From the NCBI GenBank assembly GCA_019918135.1, contig WBZZ01001258.1, positions 112,256 through 176,255 of the forward strand: a DNA stretch of 64,000 nucleotides, given 5' to 3'. Position numbers and translations under genes: made by a program. The notes under the pieces are model-generated. The model searched no databases, was not told where the DNA came from, and saw only the letters and a program-made list of their open reading frames with translations. Of this stretch, positions 9,391 to 18,274 are shown in pieces. Position 1 is the stretch's first letter; every line of letters starts with the position of its first letter. The stretch comes from Paulinella micropora. Its lineage: Eukaryota > Cercozoa > Imbricatea > Euglyphida > Paulinellidae.

Positions 9391-10669
9391 ATGATGCAAG
9401 AACTTTGTAGGACCGACCTGGAGGAACCGATCGTCGCCCCCAAGCGCCTGTGTCTGAGCCAACCTACAGCGGTAGGGTGCCCACGGCTAATCCTGGCGCT
9501 GCCAGACGAGCTGTGGGCGCTGGTCTGTACTTTGGTGGCTAGCGATCCTTCGTGGCTATTCGCGGTTCTGGCGCGCGTGTGTCATGCGGGCCGCGCGTTG
9601 CGTCCCCGGCAGCACGCCTGGGCGCTTAACCTGGCACGAATCACGGGTCCGGTCCCTCGTCGGGTCTGGCAGGAATGGGGTGTCATTGCGTCTCTGCAGC
9701 TACCAGCAGATCCAAGAAAGAGGCTACAAGCTTGCGCCGAGCTGTGGCACACAAGGACACAGGTGCACGCGGTGGTCCTGGAAGACCCCCAACAGTTGGA
9801 CTTTGCGGCGTTGGCTTTGTTGTGGAACAGTGAACGCGTGTTGCAATCAATCGTTACCAAGCCAAGGAAGACAGCTCTGCTACCCACCCCCCTGCCCCGA
9901 CGGCTGACAAGCGTGGGGCTAGGACATCTCGTTTTTCTGAGAGGCCTGCGCTATCTAAACCTAATGGGGTGTAAGGTAGCGATGCAGCAGGTGGTGGACG
10001 CAGTTTGCAGACTGCCACAGCTGAGGGGGCTCGACCTGGGGGTGCACACTAGCCCCAACGATGTTCAGGCCCGGGCGCTCTCGCGCGTGAGCACGCTGCG
10101 GAGGCTGCGGATAGCGGACTGTGGTCCTATGACCAACGCGGGGCTGGCGTGCCTGCTGCAGCTCCGACGGCTGCGCTGCCTGCACCTGAGCAACAGCGCC
10201 CACTTCACCAACGAGGGTCTTGCGCCCTTGTCGCTGCTGGCGGGCCTGAAGCGGCTGAGGCTGCGAAGCTTGGCGCGGCTTTCCGACGGGGCGCTGCGAC
10301 ACCTGTCCACCCTCAGGGGCCTGTCGCACCTAGAGCTGCTTAAGGTTGCGCTGGTGGGATCGGGGCTGCAACACTTAGCGGCTAGCCAGTCTCAGCGTGC
10401 TGCGCTTAAGTTCCCGCCGGTTGGCTGGTTGGGCGTTGGTCCATTTAGCGCCGTTGACTCAGCTAGTTTCTTTGGACCTGCAGGATTCCCCCTTGCTCGA
10501 CGACGGGGCACTGACGACGTTGCTGGCTCTGGCTAGCCTGCCACGGCTGAACAAGCTGTGCCTCGACAGGTGTGTCTTAATTACGGACGACGGCTTGGCC
10601 CACTTGGCTAGCCTCCGCTCCTGGCAGAGCTTGCGCGCCCGGGGTTGTCCCTGGGTAAGAAGCAGTTAG
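9391..10669 (+). CDS. F-box/leucine-rich-repeat protein (AMN1-like), frameshifted
   Basis: The N-terminus (~30-75) has the pattern of an F-box (LPDELWALVCTLV) that would dock to SKP1 of an SCF ubiquitin ligase. From residue ~170 on there are cysteine-containing leucine-rich repeats of about 24 residues (LRGLDLG, LRRLRIADCG, LRCLHLS), the LRR_CC type seen in AMN1/FBXL proteins. The frame is broken near 10,400. The continuing LRR signature (LVSLDLQDSPLLDDGAL) runs in another frame to the TAG at 10,669. A one-base change restores continuity, so this is a recent break or sequence error. A second gene of this type lies at 14,039. Confidence 0.8.
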
Positions 10670-10675
10670 GTTTGC

Positions 10676-10692
10676 AATTCTTTTTATTAAAA
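10676..10692. terminator. Bidirectional 3'-end motif
   Basis: TTCTTTTTATTAAAAAG lies between the convergent stops at 10,669 (plus) and 10,695 (minus). An almost identical motif separates the convergent pair at 17,056/17,142. It reads TTTTTATT on one strand and TTTTTAATAAA on the other, so it could supply poly(A) signals both ways. The function is inferred. Confidence 0.5.
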
Positions 10693-10694
10693 AG

Positions 10695-11975
10695 CTAAGC
10701 TAAGCTAAAGCTCGGGCTAGCTGCAAGAAAGTCTGCAATGATTAGCTGCAGAACCTCAAAACACAACGTGCGCACTACGGACACGGGGTTATCCCGTTGT
10801 CGGCAAAAGGCCTGCAGCGCTTCCTGTGCTCTCGCGCCCGTAGTTGTAATGCGCCAGGTGCTGCCCTGTCGGGCCAGAAAACCCGCCTGGCACAGAACCG
10901 AAGCAGGGTAATCTTTCTGCTTCTGCAGTGCCGTAGCTTCTTTGCTCTCGTTGGTCCAGCGAACTTCGTACAGCAAGCTCGCGTCGTCGTCGTCGTCGTC
11001 AGGCCGCCACTTTTTCTGCCACAGGTATTTCAGTGCACAGGTCAGGGGCCCACTGCTGGGCCGTGCCAGCTCCAGATCCGCCCACCACACCGCACACATG
11101 GCTTTTGCAGGCCAGCTCGACTGTACCAACGCTCTCCGGAACAGTTGGTCCAAGGCTGCGTCCGGTGGTGTCCACTCCGGCTGTAGTGCTAGCCATAAGC
11201 TCACGGCGTTACAAAGCATGGCCATTTTGCTCACTGTTAGCTTCTCCTTGGCTTCTCGGACAAAATGCACCAACGCGCAATTGGACGTTCGCTGCAGGGC
11301 GTCTTGTCCTTCTACCAAAAAGGCCGTGTTATTAACTCGGAACTGGCGGAAGCGAATTGTGTTGTCTTGCCCCCAATAACACCTGTGCTGGCACAGGCCC
11401 CAGTAAAGAATTCGCTCGTCAGCTAGCTTGCCCAGCAAGCCAGCAACTCCCTCACCAAGTCTCAGCCTGTCGAAATCCGAGTGTGTTTTGGCTTTGCGGG
11501 GCAGAGTTGGGGTGGTTTCGTTGTAGCAAGAATACACGTAGCCGCGGTCAGGTGCACCAAAACTATCCACTACGACAAACACCCCGTCAACCTCCGCGAC
11601 GAAGTCTGGTAACACTAAATGCATGTACATTTGCAGAGCTATTTCGTTCCAGCTGGTATGCAATCTAGACACGTTCTTGCCCCCCCGAGAAGCGACGACG
11701 GGCCCCTCCCTGATCAGCCACCGCGCGGAGGGTGGTGTATTTAAATAAATGAACGGGGGGTATTTCTTGACCCTGGAAAAACCAAGAAAGTCTTTTTCCA
11801 AACACACCGGCACGCTGAGCCCGTCGGGGTAAAACAGCGCGTCTTCGGAAAAGAACAGGCCAGGGTCTGAGTTCTGCAGTATGCCCGAGCTGGTAACCGT
11901 CAGGCGGGTCATGCACAGCCTTGGCGGCGTTACGATTACAAAGGCCCGCTTGGCCGCATTTTGGTTCTGCATCAT
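10695..11975 (-). CDS. Degenerate protein-kinase-fold protein, 426 aa
   Basis: The ATG at 11,975 (MMQ) is the first in frame. The protein is a paralogue of the kinase-like gene at 12,235: both share a C-terminal region with NAVSxWxALQ, a Trp-Trp motif (AVWWADLE versus AIWWMDFS) and a final FExLQLL-like helix. Where that neighbour has a catalytic-loop Asp and Asn, this copy reads YWGLCQHRCYWG and lacks both, and no DFG-like motif is visible. It is therefore probably a catalytically dead relative. An Asp run (DDDDDD) lies near residue 337. Confidence 0.6.
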   Translation of the reverse strand: MMQNQNAAKRAFVIVTPPRLCMTRLTVTSSGILQNSDPGLFFSEDALFYPDGLSVPVCLEKDFLGFSRVKKYPPFIYLNTPPSARWLIREGPVVASRGGKNVSRLHTSWNEIALQMYMHLVLPDFVAEVDGVFVVVDSFGAPDRGYVYSCYNETTPTLPRKAKTHSDFDRLRLGEGVAGLLGKLADERILYWGLCQHRCYWGQDNTIRFRQFRVNNTAFLVEGQDALQRTSNCALVHFVREAKEKLTVSKMAMLCNAVSLWLALQPEWTPPDAALDQLFRRALVQSSWPAKAMCAVWWADLELARPSSGPLTCALKYLWQKKWRPDDDDDDASLLYEVRWTNESKEATALQKQKDYPASVLCQAGFLARQGSTWRITTTGARAQEALQAFCRQRDNPVSVVRTLCFEVLQLIIADFLAASPSFSLA

Positions 11976-12017
11976 TAGGCTATCCAAGCTCGCCGGTTTA
12001 AATGCCCTGTAGTTTTT

Positions 12018-12161
12018 TTACGTGGGTTGGGCTAGTAAATCCGCTAAGAGAGTACTCAGCAGTTCCAGGCCTAAGCGCCGTTCGGCCTCTCGCTGGTTTT
12101 CCCTCAGGTCGTCAATCATTGTGTCGTACAGTGACAGTGCGGCTGGCTTGTGTGGTTCCAT
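12018..12161 (-). CDS. Small ORF, 47 aa, helical
   Basis: A short frame from an ATG at 12,161 to TAA at 12,018. It encodes a charged amphipathic helix rich in Leu, Glu and Arg (DLRENQREAERRLGLELL). It sits between two minus-strand kinase-like paralogues with an upstream spacer of about 75 bases. Composition favours a real peptide over chance, but no homologue is known to me. It could also be a remnant of a coiled-coil gene. Confidence 0.4.
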   Translation of the reverse strand: MEPHKPAALSLYDTMIDDLRENQREAERRLGLELLSTLLADLLAQPT

Positions 12162-12234
12162 GCGTGGCTGTGCGCTTTCCCAGCAGAACTAGGTGTCTTT
12201 TCCTTTATTGTTTCTTGCCACACGCTCGATTCAT

Positions 12235-13750
12235 TCAGCGGGTAAAGAAGAAAGAGAGAAGAGAGGGGAAACAGGTGTGTTGGAAGTGTGCAGAGAAAAA
12301 AGGGGGAATGGCTGGGGGGGCGGGCTGGGGCGCTTTGATTCTTGTGTGATGGGCATAGACAAGCAATTGCAAGAATTCGTGGCACATTTCGCGCACGCAC
12401 TGGCACGGGTCCTGCAGTTGTATGGTTTGCTGTAGCTGTAGGAAGTTTCCTAGGGGGTAATGAAAACGACTGGCATCTAACTTAACCCCGAGTACAAGTG
12501 TGGGCAGAGTTCTTCTCGGAACTAGAAACCCTATTTGGTACAAGTAGCATCTTACTATCGAGCAAATCCCGCCGTCGAAATGTGTGAGTTGTAGGTCGGC
12601 AGGCCAGTCATAAGATGGGGTTAGGCGCAGCAGGTAATTAAAAGCAGTATAAAAGGGGTTCGATCTGGGGTGTGTAATTGAGAAATCCATCCACCAAATG
12701 GCGCAAATGCTGCACAGAGTGCGACGGCTGTTGTCGGTGGTACCGAGCATTGGCAGGAGCAGCTCGCTCAGTCCGGCTTTGATTTGTGCAGTAGGAAAGC
12801 CCTGTTAATCCCTCTGGTGGTAGCGAACCCTGCAGCGCCGCCCAACAACTAACGGCGTTGGAGAACCTGACGATGTCCGAGACCGCGAAGGATTCACGCC
12901 CGAATAAGGCGTGCAAGCGCCGAACTCTCTTGCAGCGCGCACTCTGAGCCACAAAACAGGCAACGCGCGAGGGCTCGAAATCGATAAACACCAAATTATT
13001 GGGCGACCACAGTATATTGTGCAAAGCAGTGTCCCAACTCAACATGCCTTGGGTGGCCAACATGTCCAACAAGGCTCCTAGCCCCTGCCGAAATTTGACT
13101 GGCAGATCGGGGGGTCCGGCTGATTTTCCCAGGCGGTCGCCCGCCCAGGGCGCGCAGCTTACTAGGACGCGGTAGTTATTGGACTGCGGAAAGGACAAAA
13201 CAAACAGAGACAGCAGCTTGGGCACATGCTCTGGTAATTTTGCGTGCAGAAAGCTCTGGATGCCTGCCTCCGACATGGCGGACGCAAAGTCCGGCTTTTT
13301 CGAGATTTTTAGCACGACGGCCTTCCCTCTGTCTTCTCGTAAGGCAAGCTTGTACACAATGGTATCTTCCAGAGTGGTTTCGCCTTGCAGGCAGCTCCAG
13401 CTTACAACCCTTTGTCGCAGGAAAGCTTCAAAGTTAGTGTATGTACATGAGCGCAGCGTGATTCCGTCGGGGAAGGCTCGTCCGTGAAATTCAGTGAGGT
13501 TGGTGTTTGGTAGTACCTGGTCGAGTGGACCAACCGGGACTATCACGCCCTCGAGCGTAGGCACCGCCTGTCTCGTCGTTTGTTGGAGTAAGATATCGTC
13601 GAGAAGTTTCACTACTGGATACTCTGTGTACAGCTCGGGATTTTTCTGGGCTAGTTTGGGAATAAAATCTAGTCCGAGGTGTAGGCCCAATTTGAAAACT
13701 GCGTGCCCCTCAACCCGCTGTTTCTTGGTAGGGGGGATCGACGTACTCAT
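12235..13750 (-). CDS. Protein-kinase-fold protein, frameshifted
   Basis: The ATG at 13,750 (MSTSIPP) is preferred over an upstream alternative. The fold is read from a VAIK-like Lys (VVLKISKK, Lys ~148), an alpha-C Glu (~161), a catalytic loop LSWDTALHNIL (Asp ~240, Asn ~245) and IDFE in the DFG position (~256-259). This gives an atypical, possibly active kinase of the APH/RIO-like type. The frame breaks near 12,770-12,800 and the C-terminal third continues in another frame to 12,235, where the paralogue at 10,695 aligns. The product may phosphorylate protein or a small molecule; the substrate is unknown. Confidence 0.65.
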
Positions 13751-14038
13751 GGACTGTGCAAGAAGATGGGTGAGGTAGCTTTGTATCCACCTGTGCAAGC
13801 TCTCTTAACCCTATTTCCTGTGGCACGGGTTGGCACCCCCTTTTTTCTCCCCCTTCTTCCTGCCCCCACCCTTAAACAACGCGCGCGGGGGGGAGAGAGA
13901 AGGCGCGTTAAAGAAAAGGGAGAGGGGGGGGGGGAAAGAGAAAGAGAAAAAGGAGTAAACCCGCCCTTCTTTTTTTTCCCAAATCCAAATTCTTTTCTGG
14001 TGCGCCTAGCCCGGGGAAGGAGTTGGTAAATCCTAATC
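13751..14038. promoter_or_regulatory. Divergent spacer: CT tract then GA/G tract
   Basis: It separates divergent genes at 13,750 (minus) and 14,039 (plus). It holds a CT-rich run (~13,830-13,870), a GCGCG-rich centre and a GA/G-rich run (~13,905-13,965). No gene is seen. Confidence 0.45.
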
Positions 14039-15031
14039 ATGCCAAACCCGTCAAGCACCCCCTTTCTTCCTCAGCTACTTAAACTACAAGCGGATCTCTG
14101 GCGCACAGTGCTGACGTTCCTGGATTGGACCGAGCTTGGCGGCCTTTGTGCGACCAGCCGGAAGTTGTTGGAACTGCTCCAGAACAAGAACATCTGGAGG
14201 CGGCTGCACATTGACAGCGTGGATTTTCGTCATGACAAAGATACACAGAGCTTCGCGCATTGGTGCCACGTTTGGCACCAGGCGAGTGTTACCATTGGCC
14301 ACGTGAACTTCCACCACGGATTCAGGCGAGAGCTTATTTCGTCTACCTTGCAGGGGCTGCGAGCCCTGCAGATCCACGAATTGTCGTTTAAGCAAAACAC
14401 GTGGATAACGGACGCCGAGCTCGCGTACGTAGCGGGCTCTCGCGCGCTGCACAGCCTGCACCTGGGCCGTTGCTTTCAGGTCACGAATGCGGGGCTAGCG
14501 CACCTGGCAGGCTTGCGCGGCTTGCGCAGCCTGAACTTGTGTGGATGCTTCAGGATCACCGACGAGGGTTTACAGCACCTGTCGGGTCTGCGCAAGCTGC
14601 AACAGCTCACACTCTACGACTGCCGAGGGATAAGCGACGCGGGGCTAGCGCACTTACGACAGCTCCGGGGAACGCAATACTTAAATCTGGGCAGCTGCCC
14701 CCAAATCACGGACGCGGGGCTAGCGCACTTGTCCGGCATGCGCCAACTCCGCGAGCTGAGCCTGGCCTTTTGCACACGTCTTTCAAACGCGGGGCTAGCG
14801 CGCCTGTGTAATTTCTCAGAGCTCCGGCGCCTGAGGCTAGCCGGGTGCTGTCAGCTTACGGAAGACAGCTTGCCTTGCCTCCTGCAAATGTCCCAACGCT
14901 TGCGGGAGCTAGACCTTTCCTATTGCCCGGGCATGACCGAAGCGGTGCAGACCGCGCTGACCACTCAGCTTCCGATTTTGTGTAAGGTCGATCTAACAGG
15001 AAGCGGAGTAGATCCGGCCCTGCTAGCGTAG
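14039..15031 (+). CDS. F-box/leucine-rich-repeat protein (AMN1/FBXL-like), 330 aa
   Basis: Intact. An F-box-like segment lies at residues ~14-55 (LWRTVLTFLDWTELGGLCATSR). From ~120 to the end there are seven to eight 25-residue cysteine-containing LRRs, each starting ITDAGLAHL or similar and continuing LRxLxLxxC. Such proteins are substrate receptors of SCF ubiquitin ligases: the F-box binds SKP1 and the LRR arc binds the target. Several repeats share the same DNA (GCGGGGCTAGCGCAC at four places), so the array expanded recently. The partner or target is not deducible. It is probably used to degrade a host protein. Confidence 0.85.
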   Translation: MPNPSSTPFLPQLLKLQADLWRTVLTFLDWTELGGLCATSRKLLELLQNKNIWRRLHIDSVDFRHDKDTQSFAHWCHVWHQASVTIGHVNFHHGFRRELISSTLQGLRALQIHELSFKQNTWITDAELAYVAGSRALHSLHLGRCFQVTNAGLAHLAGLRGLRSLNLCGCFRITDEGLQHLSGLRKLQQLTLYDCRGISDAGLAHLRQLRGTQYLNLGSCPQITDAGLAHLSGMRQLRELSLAFCTRLSNAGLARLCNFSELRRLRLAGCCQLTEDSLPCLLQMSQRLRELDLSYCPGMTEAVQTALTTQLPILCKVDLTGSGVDPALLA

Positions 15032-15235
15032 CTAGCCAAGCGCGCTTTTTCCAAAGAAGGAGCGGCGCTTTAGCCCCTCTGCGTTTACTTCGCTTACCTC
15101 CGTGCATACCATGGGAAGCATGAGAGAGAGAGAGAGAGACAGAGGGGAGGGGGGAGGTGCCCTTTTTCTCTCTCACCTTTTCAAGCTCGCAGAAAATAAC
15201 AAAAGAATTAAATCAGTTCATTTTCGCATTTTGTC
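15032..15235. other. Spacer with (GA)n tract
   Basis: A (GA)n/G-rich stretch at 15,121-15,156 followed by an AT-richer leader before the ATG at 15,236. No gene is seen. Confidence 0.5.
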
Positions 15236-16029
15236 ATGGCCGACTTCAGCGCCGTCGACATCGTCGAGGGGGCAGACACCCAGCTAAGCTTCAGTTTTGC
15301 GTTTGCTCCGATCCCGTTCGCCGAGCGGCCCGTCCAAAGACAAGTCGCAGCTTGTTACTATTGCGACTCCAAGGGCAAGAACAACGCTTCTAATAATTAC
15401 TTAGCTACTCACAACCCCGAATCCAACTGGATCTGTCGGTGTTGCTCCAAGGCGAACCATGAAAGCTGTTCGCATCGTACTAGACATGCATTTCAATATT
15501 CTGCGCATGAACCAGATAAAAAAAAGCGTCGGATGTAAAAGTCAAAGATTTGCTGGCACATCTGATTGAGGTGTTTGGCTACCCCACGCTACGCCTAGAG
15601 TATCAATACCCCAACCCCACAATTGAAAGGCCTTACGTGCAAGAAGAGGTATTTTCTGTTTTCATGCACATTCCTACTCAAGTTGTTGAATCTCTGCTGG
15701 GCAAGGTAGACCTGTACGGCTACCTTGCCAAGATGTTGGCTAAACTGGGCAAAAAGGTTATTTGCATCAACGGCTTCAACCACTCACAGCTTCAATCCGC
15801 TGTGCTCAAAGCTCTCAGGGCTACCGCGTCTTGCATGGAACAGTACCAACAGGACGACACCGTTGCCAACAAGTGCCCTCCGTACTTGGCGTACCTAGAC
15901 AAGTGTGCGCTGGAGTACGCCAAGATCCAAAACAAAGAGAAGGCAATCAAGGACGCGAATGCCATCTTGGCCGAGCAAGGACTGGCGCACCTGACAACAC
16001 AAGTGCAGCGTACGACCCCGGGTTGGTAG
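15236..16029 (+). CDS. Zinc-ribbon-containing hypothetical protein, frameshifted in an A run
   Basis: The first part (100 codons from ATG 15,236) has two Cys pairs, CYYC and CRCC plus Cys/His further on, that look like a small zinc-binding module. The frame stops at 15,538. A second frame running to 16,029 joins it if the A8 run at about 15,517-15,524 had one more A, and gives one protein of about 264 residues. The C-terminal part is helical. No family is recognised. Either a homopolymer sequencing error, a true frameshift, or slippage on the A run would fit. Confidence 0.6.
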
Positions 16030-16378
16030 TGCGCGCGGGGGGGATGATGATGCCTCTTGCTTTCTCCCCGTGATCCCCCCCGCCCGACCAGAGCCCTTTT
16101 TCTCTTTTTTCCTCCCCTTCCTTCTTTCTCTTTCCTTTCCTCTTGTTTCCCCCCCCCCCCCCTTCTCTTCGTGTTCCTGCGCAAGAAAAGTAGGGGGGAG
16201 AGGTAAGGGGAAAGGGGGAGGGGGGGGGGGAGGAATGCACCCCCCCCCCCCCTGCCGGCAAGGTTTGCTAACTGCTCCTGCTCTTTTCGCGCCCCGTGGG
16301 GGGCTGGGGGGGTTTGTAGCACAAAGCACCACAAAGAAGAGCTTTTAGAAGAAAACAAGAGCAGTCAGTCAATCAGTC
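16030..16378. other. 349-base spacer: C run, GA/G run, C run, H4 leader
   Basis: No gene is supported. A pyrimidine tract with a C run (~16,149-16,162) is followed by a GA/G tract (~16,187-16,232) and another C run (~16,240-16,252). The C and G runs could pair. The last bases, CAGTCAGTCAATCAGTC, abut the histone start. Confidence 0.7.
16362..16374 (+). promoter_or_regulatory. CAGTCAGTCAATC motif before the histone gene
   Basis: A 13-base motif 4 bases upstream of the ATG at 16,379. Its exact reverse complement lies at 24,872-24,884 upstream of the secreted DUF285 gene. It may be a regulatory or initiator site; this is inference. Confidence 0.3.
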
Positions 16379-17056
16379 ATGGCCACGACTGTAACACCCA
16401 GTGCCAAACAAACCAAAAAAACCAAGCGCGCGCGCGGGTCGGAGAAGTCGGTGAGCGATGCAGTGCGCCATCGCAAGAAGAACACTCCTGTGGTAAAAGA
16501 ATTGGCCCCGTCCGAATTAAAAGAGTTGTGCCGCCAATGCAAGATTGGGCGCGCGGGGGGCAAGGAGCTGCGCCGTCGCGTGACGGGGACGCTCGAGTTG
16601 TTTTTGCAAACCATGAACAAGGGTGTGGACCTGTACGCCTACAGTCGTGGCAGAAGCACCGCCACTTCGCAAGACGTCGACAGGGCTTACAAGCACTACT
16701 ATGGGCGGCGCCTGTATGGCTTGGGGGACGAAGCGGAATTCCGGAGCCCGAGCAAACGGCGTAAGGTGAGCAACAAGTCGCGCGGGGCAAGCGCTGTTAA
16801 CACCAAGGAGCCTGAAGCAGAGGATGCCGAGGCAGCGGCCGAGGCCGAGCCCGCACAGCCTGCCGGCGAAGCGACAGAAGTAGAAAAAGCGTCGTCGTCG
16901 GAAGAAGGAGACGCGGCAGCAAGCGAGCAGGAAGTGGCAGAGGCAGGCGAAGAGGAAGAAGCAGCAGACGCGGCAGAGGCAGGCGAAGAGGAAGAAGAGG
17001 ACGCGGCAGAGGCAGCCTCGTCTTCTTCTTCTTCGGAGCCGGAGATCGGGGCTTGA
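16379..17056 (+). CDS. Histone H4-like protein with long acidic C-terminal tail
   Basis: Residues ~1-40 are Lys/Arg-rich like a histone tail. Residues ~43-120 form a histone fold: helix 1 (PSELKELCRQCKI), loop 1 with GRAGGK, a long helix 2 ending near YAYSRG, loop 2 (STATSQ) and helix 3 (DVDRAYKHYYG). They close with RRLYGLG, matching the TLYGFGG end of eukaryotic H4. After an NLS-like KRRKV, residues ~140-225 are Glu/Asp/Ala/Ser-rich, which no cellular H4 has. Viral histones are known in Marseilleviridae and Medusavirus, where they package DNA. The acidic tail may replace a chaperone. No H3, H2A or H2B partner lies in this window. Confidence 0.8.
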   Translation: MATTVTPSAKQTKKTKRARGSEKSVSDAVRHRKKNTPVVKELAPSELKELCRQCKIGRAGGKELRRRVTGTLELFLQTMNKGVDLYAYSRGRSTATSQDVDRAYKHYYGRRLYGLGDEAEFRSPSKRRKVSNKSRGASAVNTKEPEAEDAEAAAEAEPAQPAGEATEVEKASSSEEGDAAASEQEVAEAGEEEEAADAAEAGEEEEEDAAEAASSSSSSEPEIGA

Positions 17057-17088
17057 GCAAAAAGAACAAGATTTTTGGCGTACGCAAC

Positions 17089-17106
17089 AGTTCTTTTTAT
17101 TAAAAA
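17089..17106. terminator. Bidirectional 3'-end motif
   Basis: GTTCTTTTTATTAAAAAA lies between convergent stops at 17,056 (plus) and 17,142 (minus). It nearly matches the motif at 10,676. Confidence 0.5.
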
Positions 17107-17141
17107 AGACGTTTCTTGGTATTTTTTACTCGGTCTTATTA

Positions 17142-17960
17142 TTACTGTTGATTTTTTACCATAGATTCGGGGTCTTCTTCCTCGTGGATTTCTTTTTGTA
17201 TTTTTGAAGAGGAGACACGTGCTTTTGCAGACTTTTGATTGGATAGCAGACTTCTCTGAGACTCGTCTGCGTCTTGGAGCTTGGAACGGCGATCATCCTT
17301 GAAAAAGCTCATAAAGTGGGCCAGGTTTAAACCAAGGCCTAAAGCATTGGCCAGGATAAACAAAAGATTAGCGCAGACTCTGTGCCAATCACCACTGGCG
17401 GATCCATTGCAGCTAGTGTCGGCGCTAGCACTAGAAAGGTAGCAGTCAGTGCAGATGTCTTCGCTGGTGGCGCCCGAGCCGCGTCGCAGGGAGACTAGCC
17501 AAGAGGTTGTCTGGTTGGACATGTCGTTGTTGCTGTCGCCGTTGTCCATTGCTTTCTTTAGAAAGGCAATCCCCACCGCCAGAAGAACGATGCAGGTAAG
17601 AGAGATGATTAGGTGTTGCAAGTGATGTTTCGTTTGGTAATAGTAAGCAGCCACGGCTTTAGAACTGCTACTTTCTACGGTTGTTGGGCGTAGTAGCTTG
17701 TCTTGATCTAGGACAAGCAGTCCACACATAACCGCAAGGCACCAAAGTATTGTAATGCCCAAACTACCCGCGTTAAGACCCATGATTGTGGGGTCCTGCT
17801 CGTCGTCGTCCAAGTGTTGCGCAGAGAAGGTCACACAAGTCAACTGCAGGCCGACCCAGATCATGATCAACACTAGAGCCAAGACAGATTCAATCCCACT
17901 GCTAAACAAATGCAGGGATAAACTGCCCATAATCGGTGGGCATACTGATTTCGTGCTCAT
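17142..17960 (-). CDS. Four-TM membrane protein, 272 aa
   Basis: Four hydrophobic segments lie near residues 22-45, 64-88, 115-137 and 196-216. The loop between the third and fourth is the largest (~60 residues) and contains CTDC and two further Cys plus NxT sites. That is the layout of tetraspanins, but the diagnostic CCG motif is not seen, so this is only a topological resemblance. The ~55-residue C-terminal tail is charged and Ser/Glu-rich and would face the cytosol. It probably resides in host or virion membranes. Confidence 0.65.
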   Translation of the reverse strand: MSTKSVCPPIMGSLSLHLFSSGIESVLALVLIMIWVGLQLTCVTFSAQHLDDDEQDPTIMGLNAGSLGITILWCLAVMCGLLVLDQDKLLRPTTVESSSSKAVAAYYYQTKHHLQHLIISLTCIVLLAVGIAFLKKAMDNGDSNNDMSNQTTSWLVSLRRGSGATSEDICTDCYLSSASADTSCNGSASGDWHRVCANLLFILANALGLGLNLAHFMSFFKDDRRSKLQDADESQRSLLSNQKSAKARVSSSKIQKEIHEEEDPESMVKNQQ

Positions 17961-18274
17961 CTCCCCAAGTTCTTTATTATCTTAACGCGTCGACGGGTGA
18001 CAAACAGTAAAGTCACGGTAACGAGGACAAGGCCTTTGCTGCTCTGTTCCTTTATTAACTACTACTACTACTAGTGCCTAGTATGTTCACACGAGTTTCC
18101 TATCTCTTTCGTTCCTTTCTCTTTTCTTTCCCCTGCTTTCAATCTCTCCCTCTCCCGCCTTCAGTCTTCTCCCCTCCCCTCCCCTTCTTTTTTTTAAAAA
18201 AATCTCTCCCTCTCCCCTCCCCCCCCCTCCCCCCGTCTTTTCCCTCATCCTTTTGAGTTTCTTTTTTCGTTGCC
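17961..18274. other. 314-base spacer with CT-rich tract
   Basis: It contains (ACT)n-like repeats near 18,058-18,075 and a long CT-rich run (~18,100-18,245) with an A/T core. It lies upstream of the 17,960 start and downstream of the capping-enzyme stop. No gene is seen. Confidence 0.6.

Noticed and set aside
17142-17960. Tetraspanin
   Set aside because: The four-TM layout fits but the CCG motif and the typical Cys pattern of the large loop are missing, so only topology is reported.
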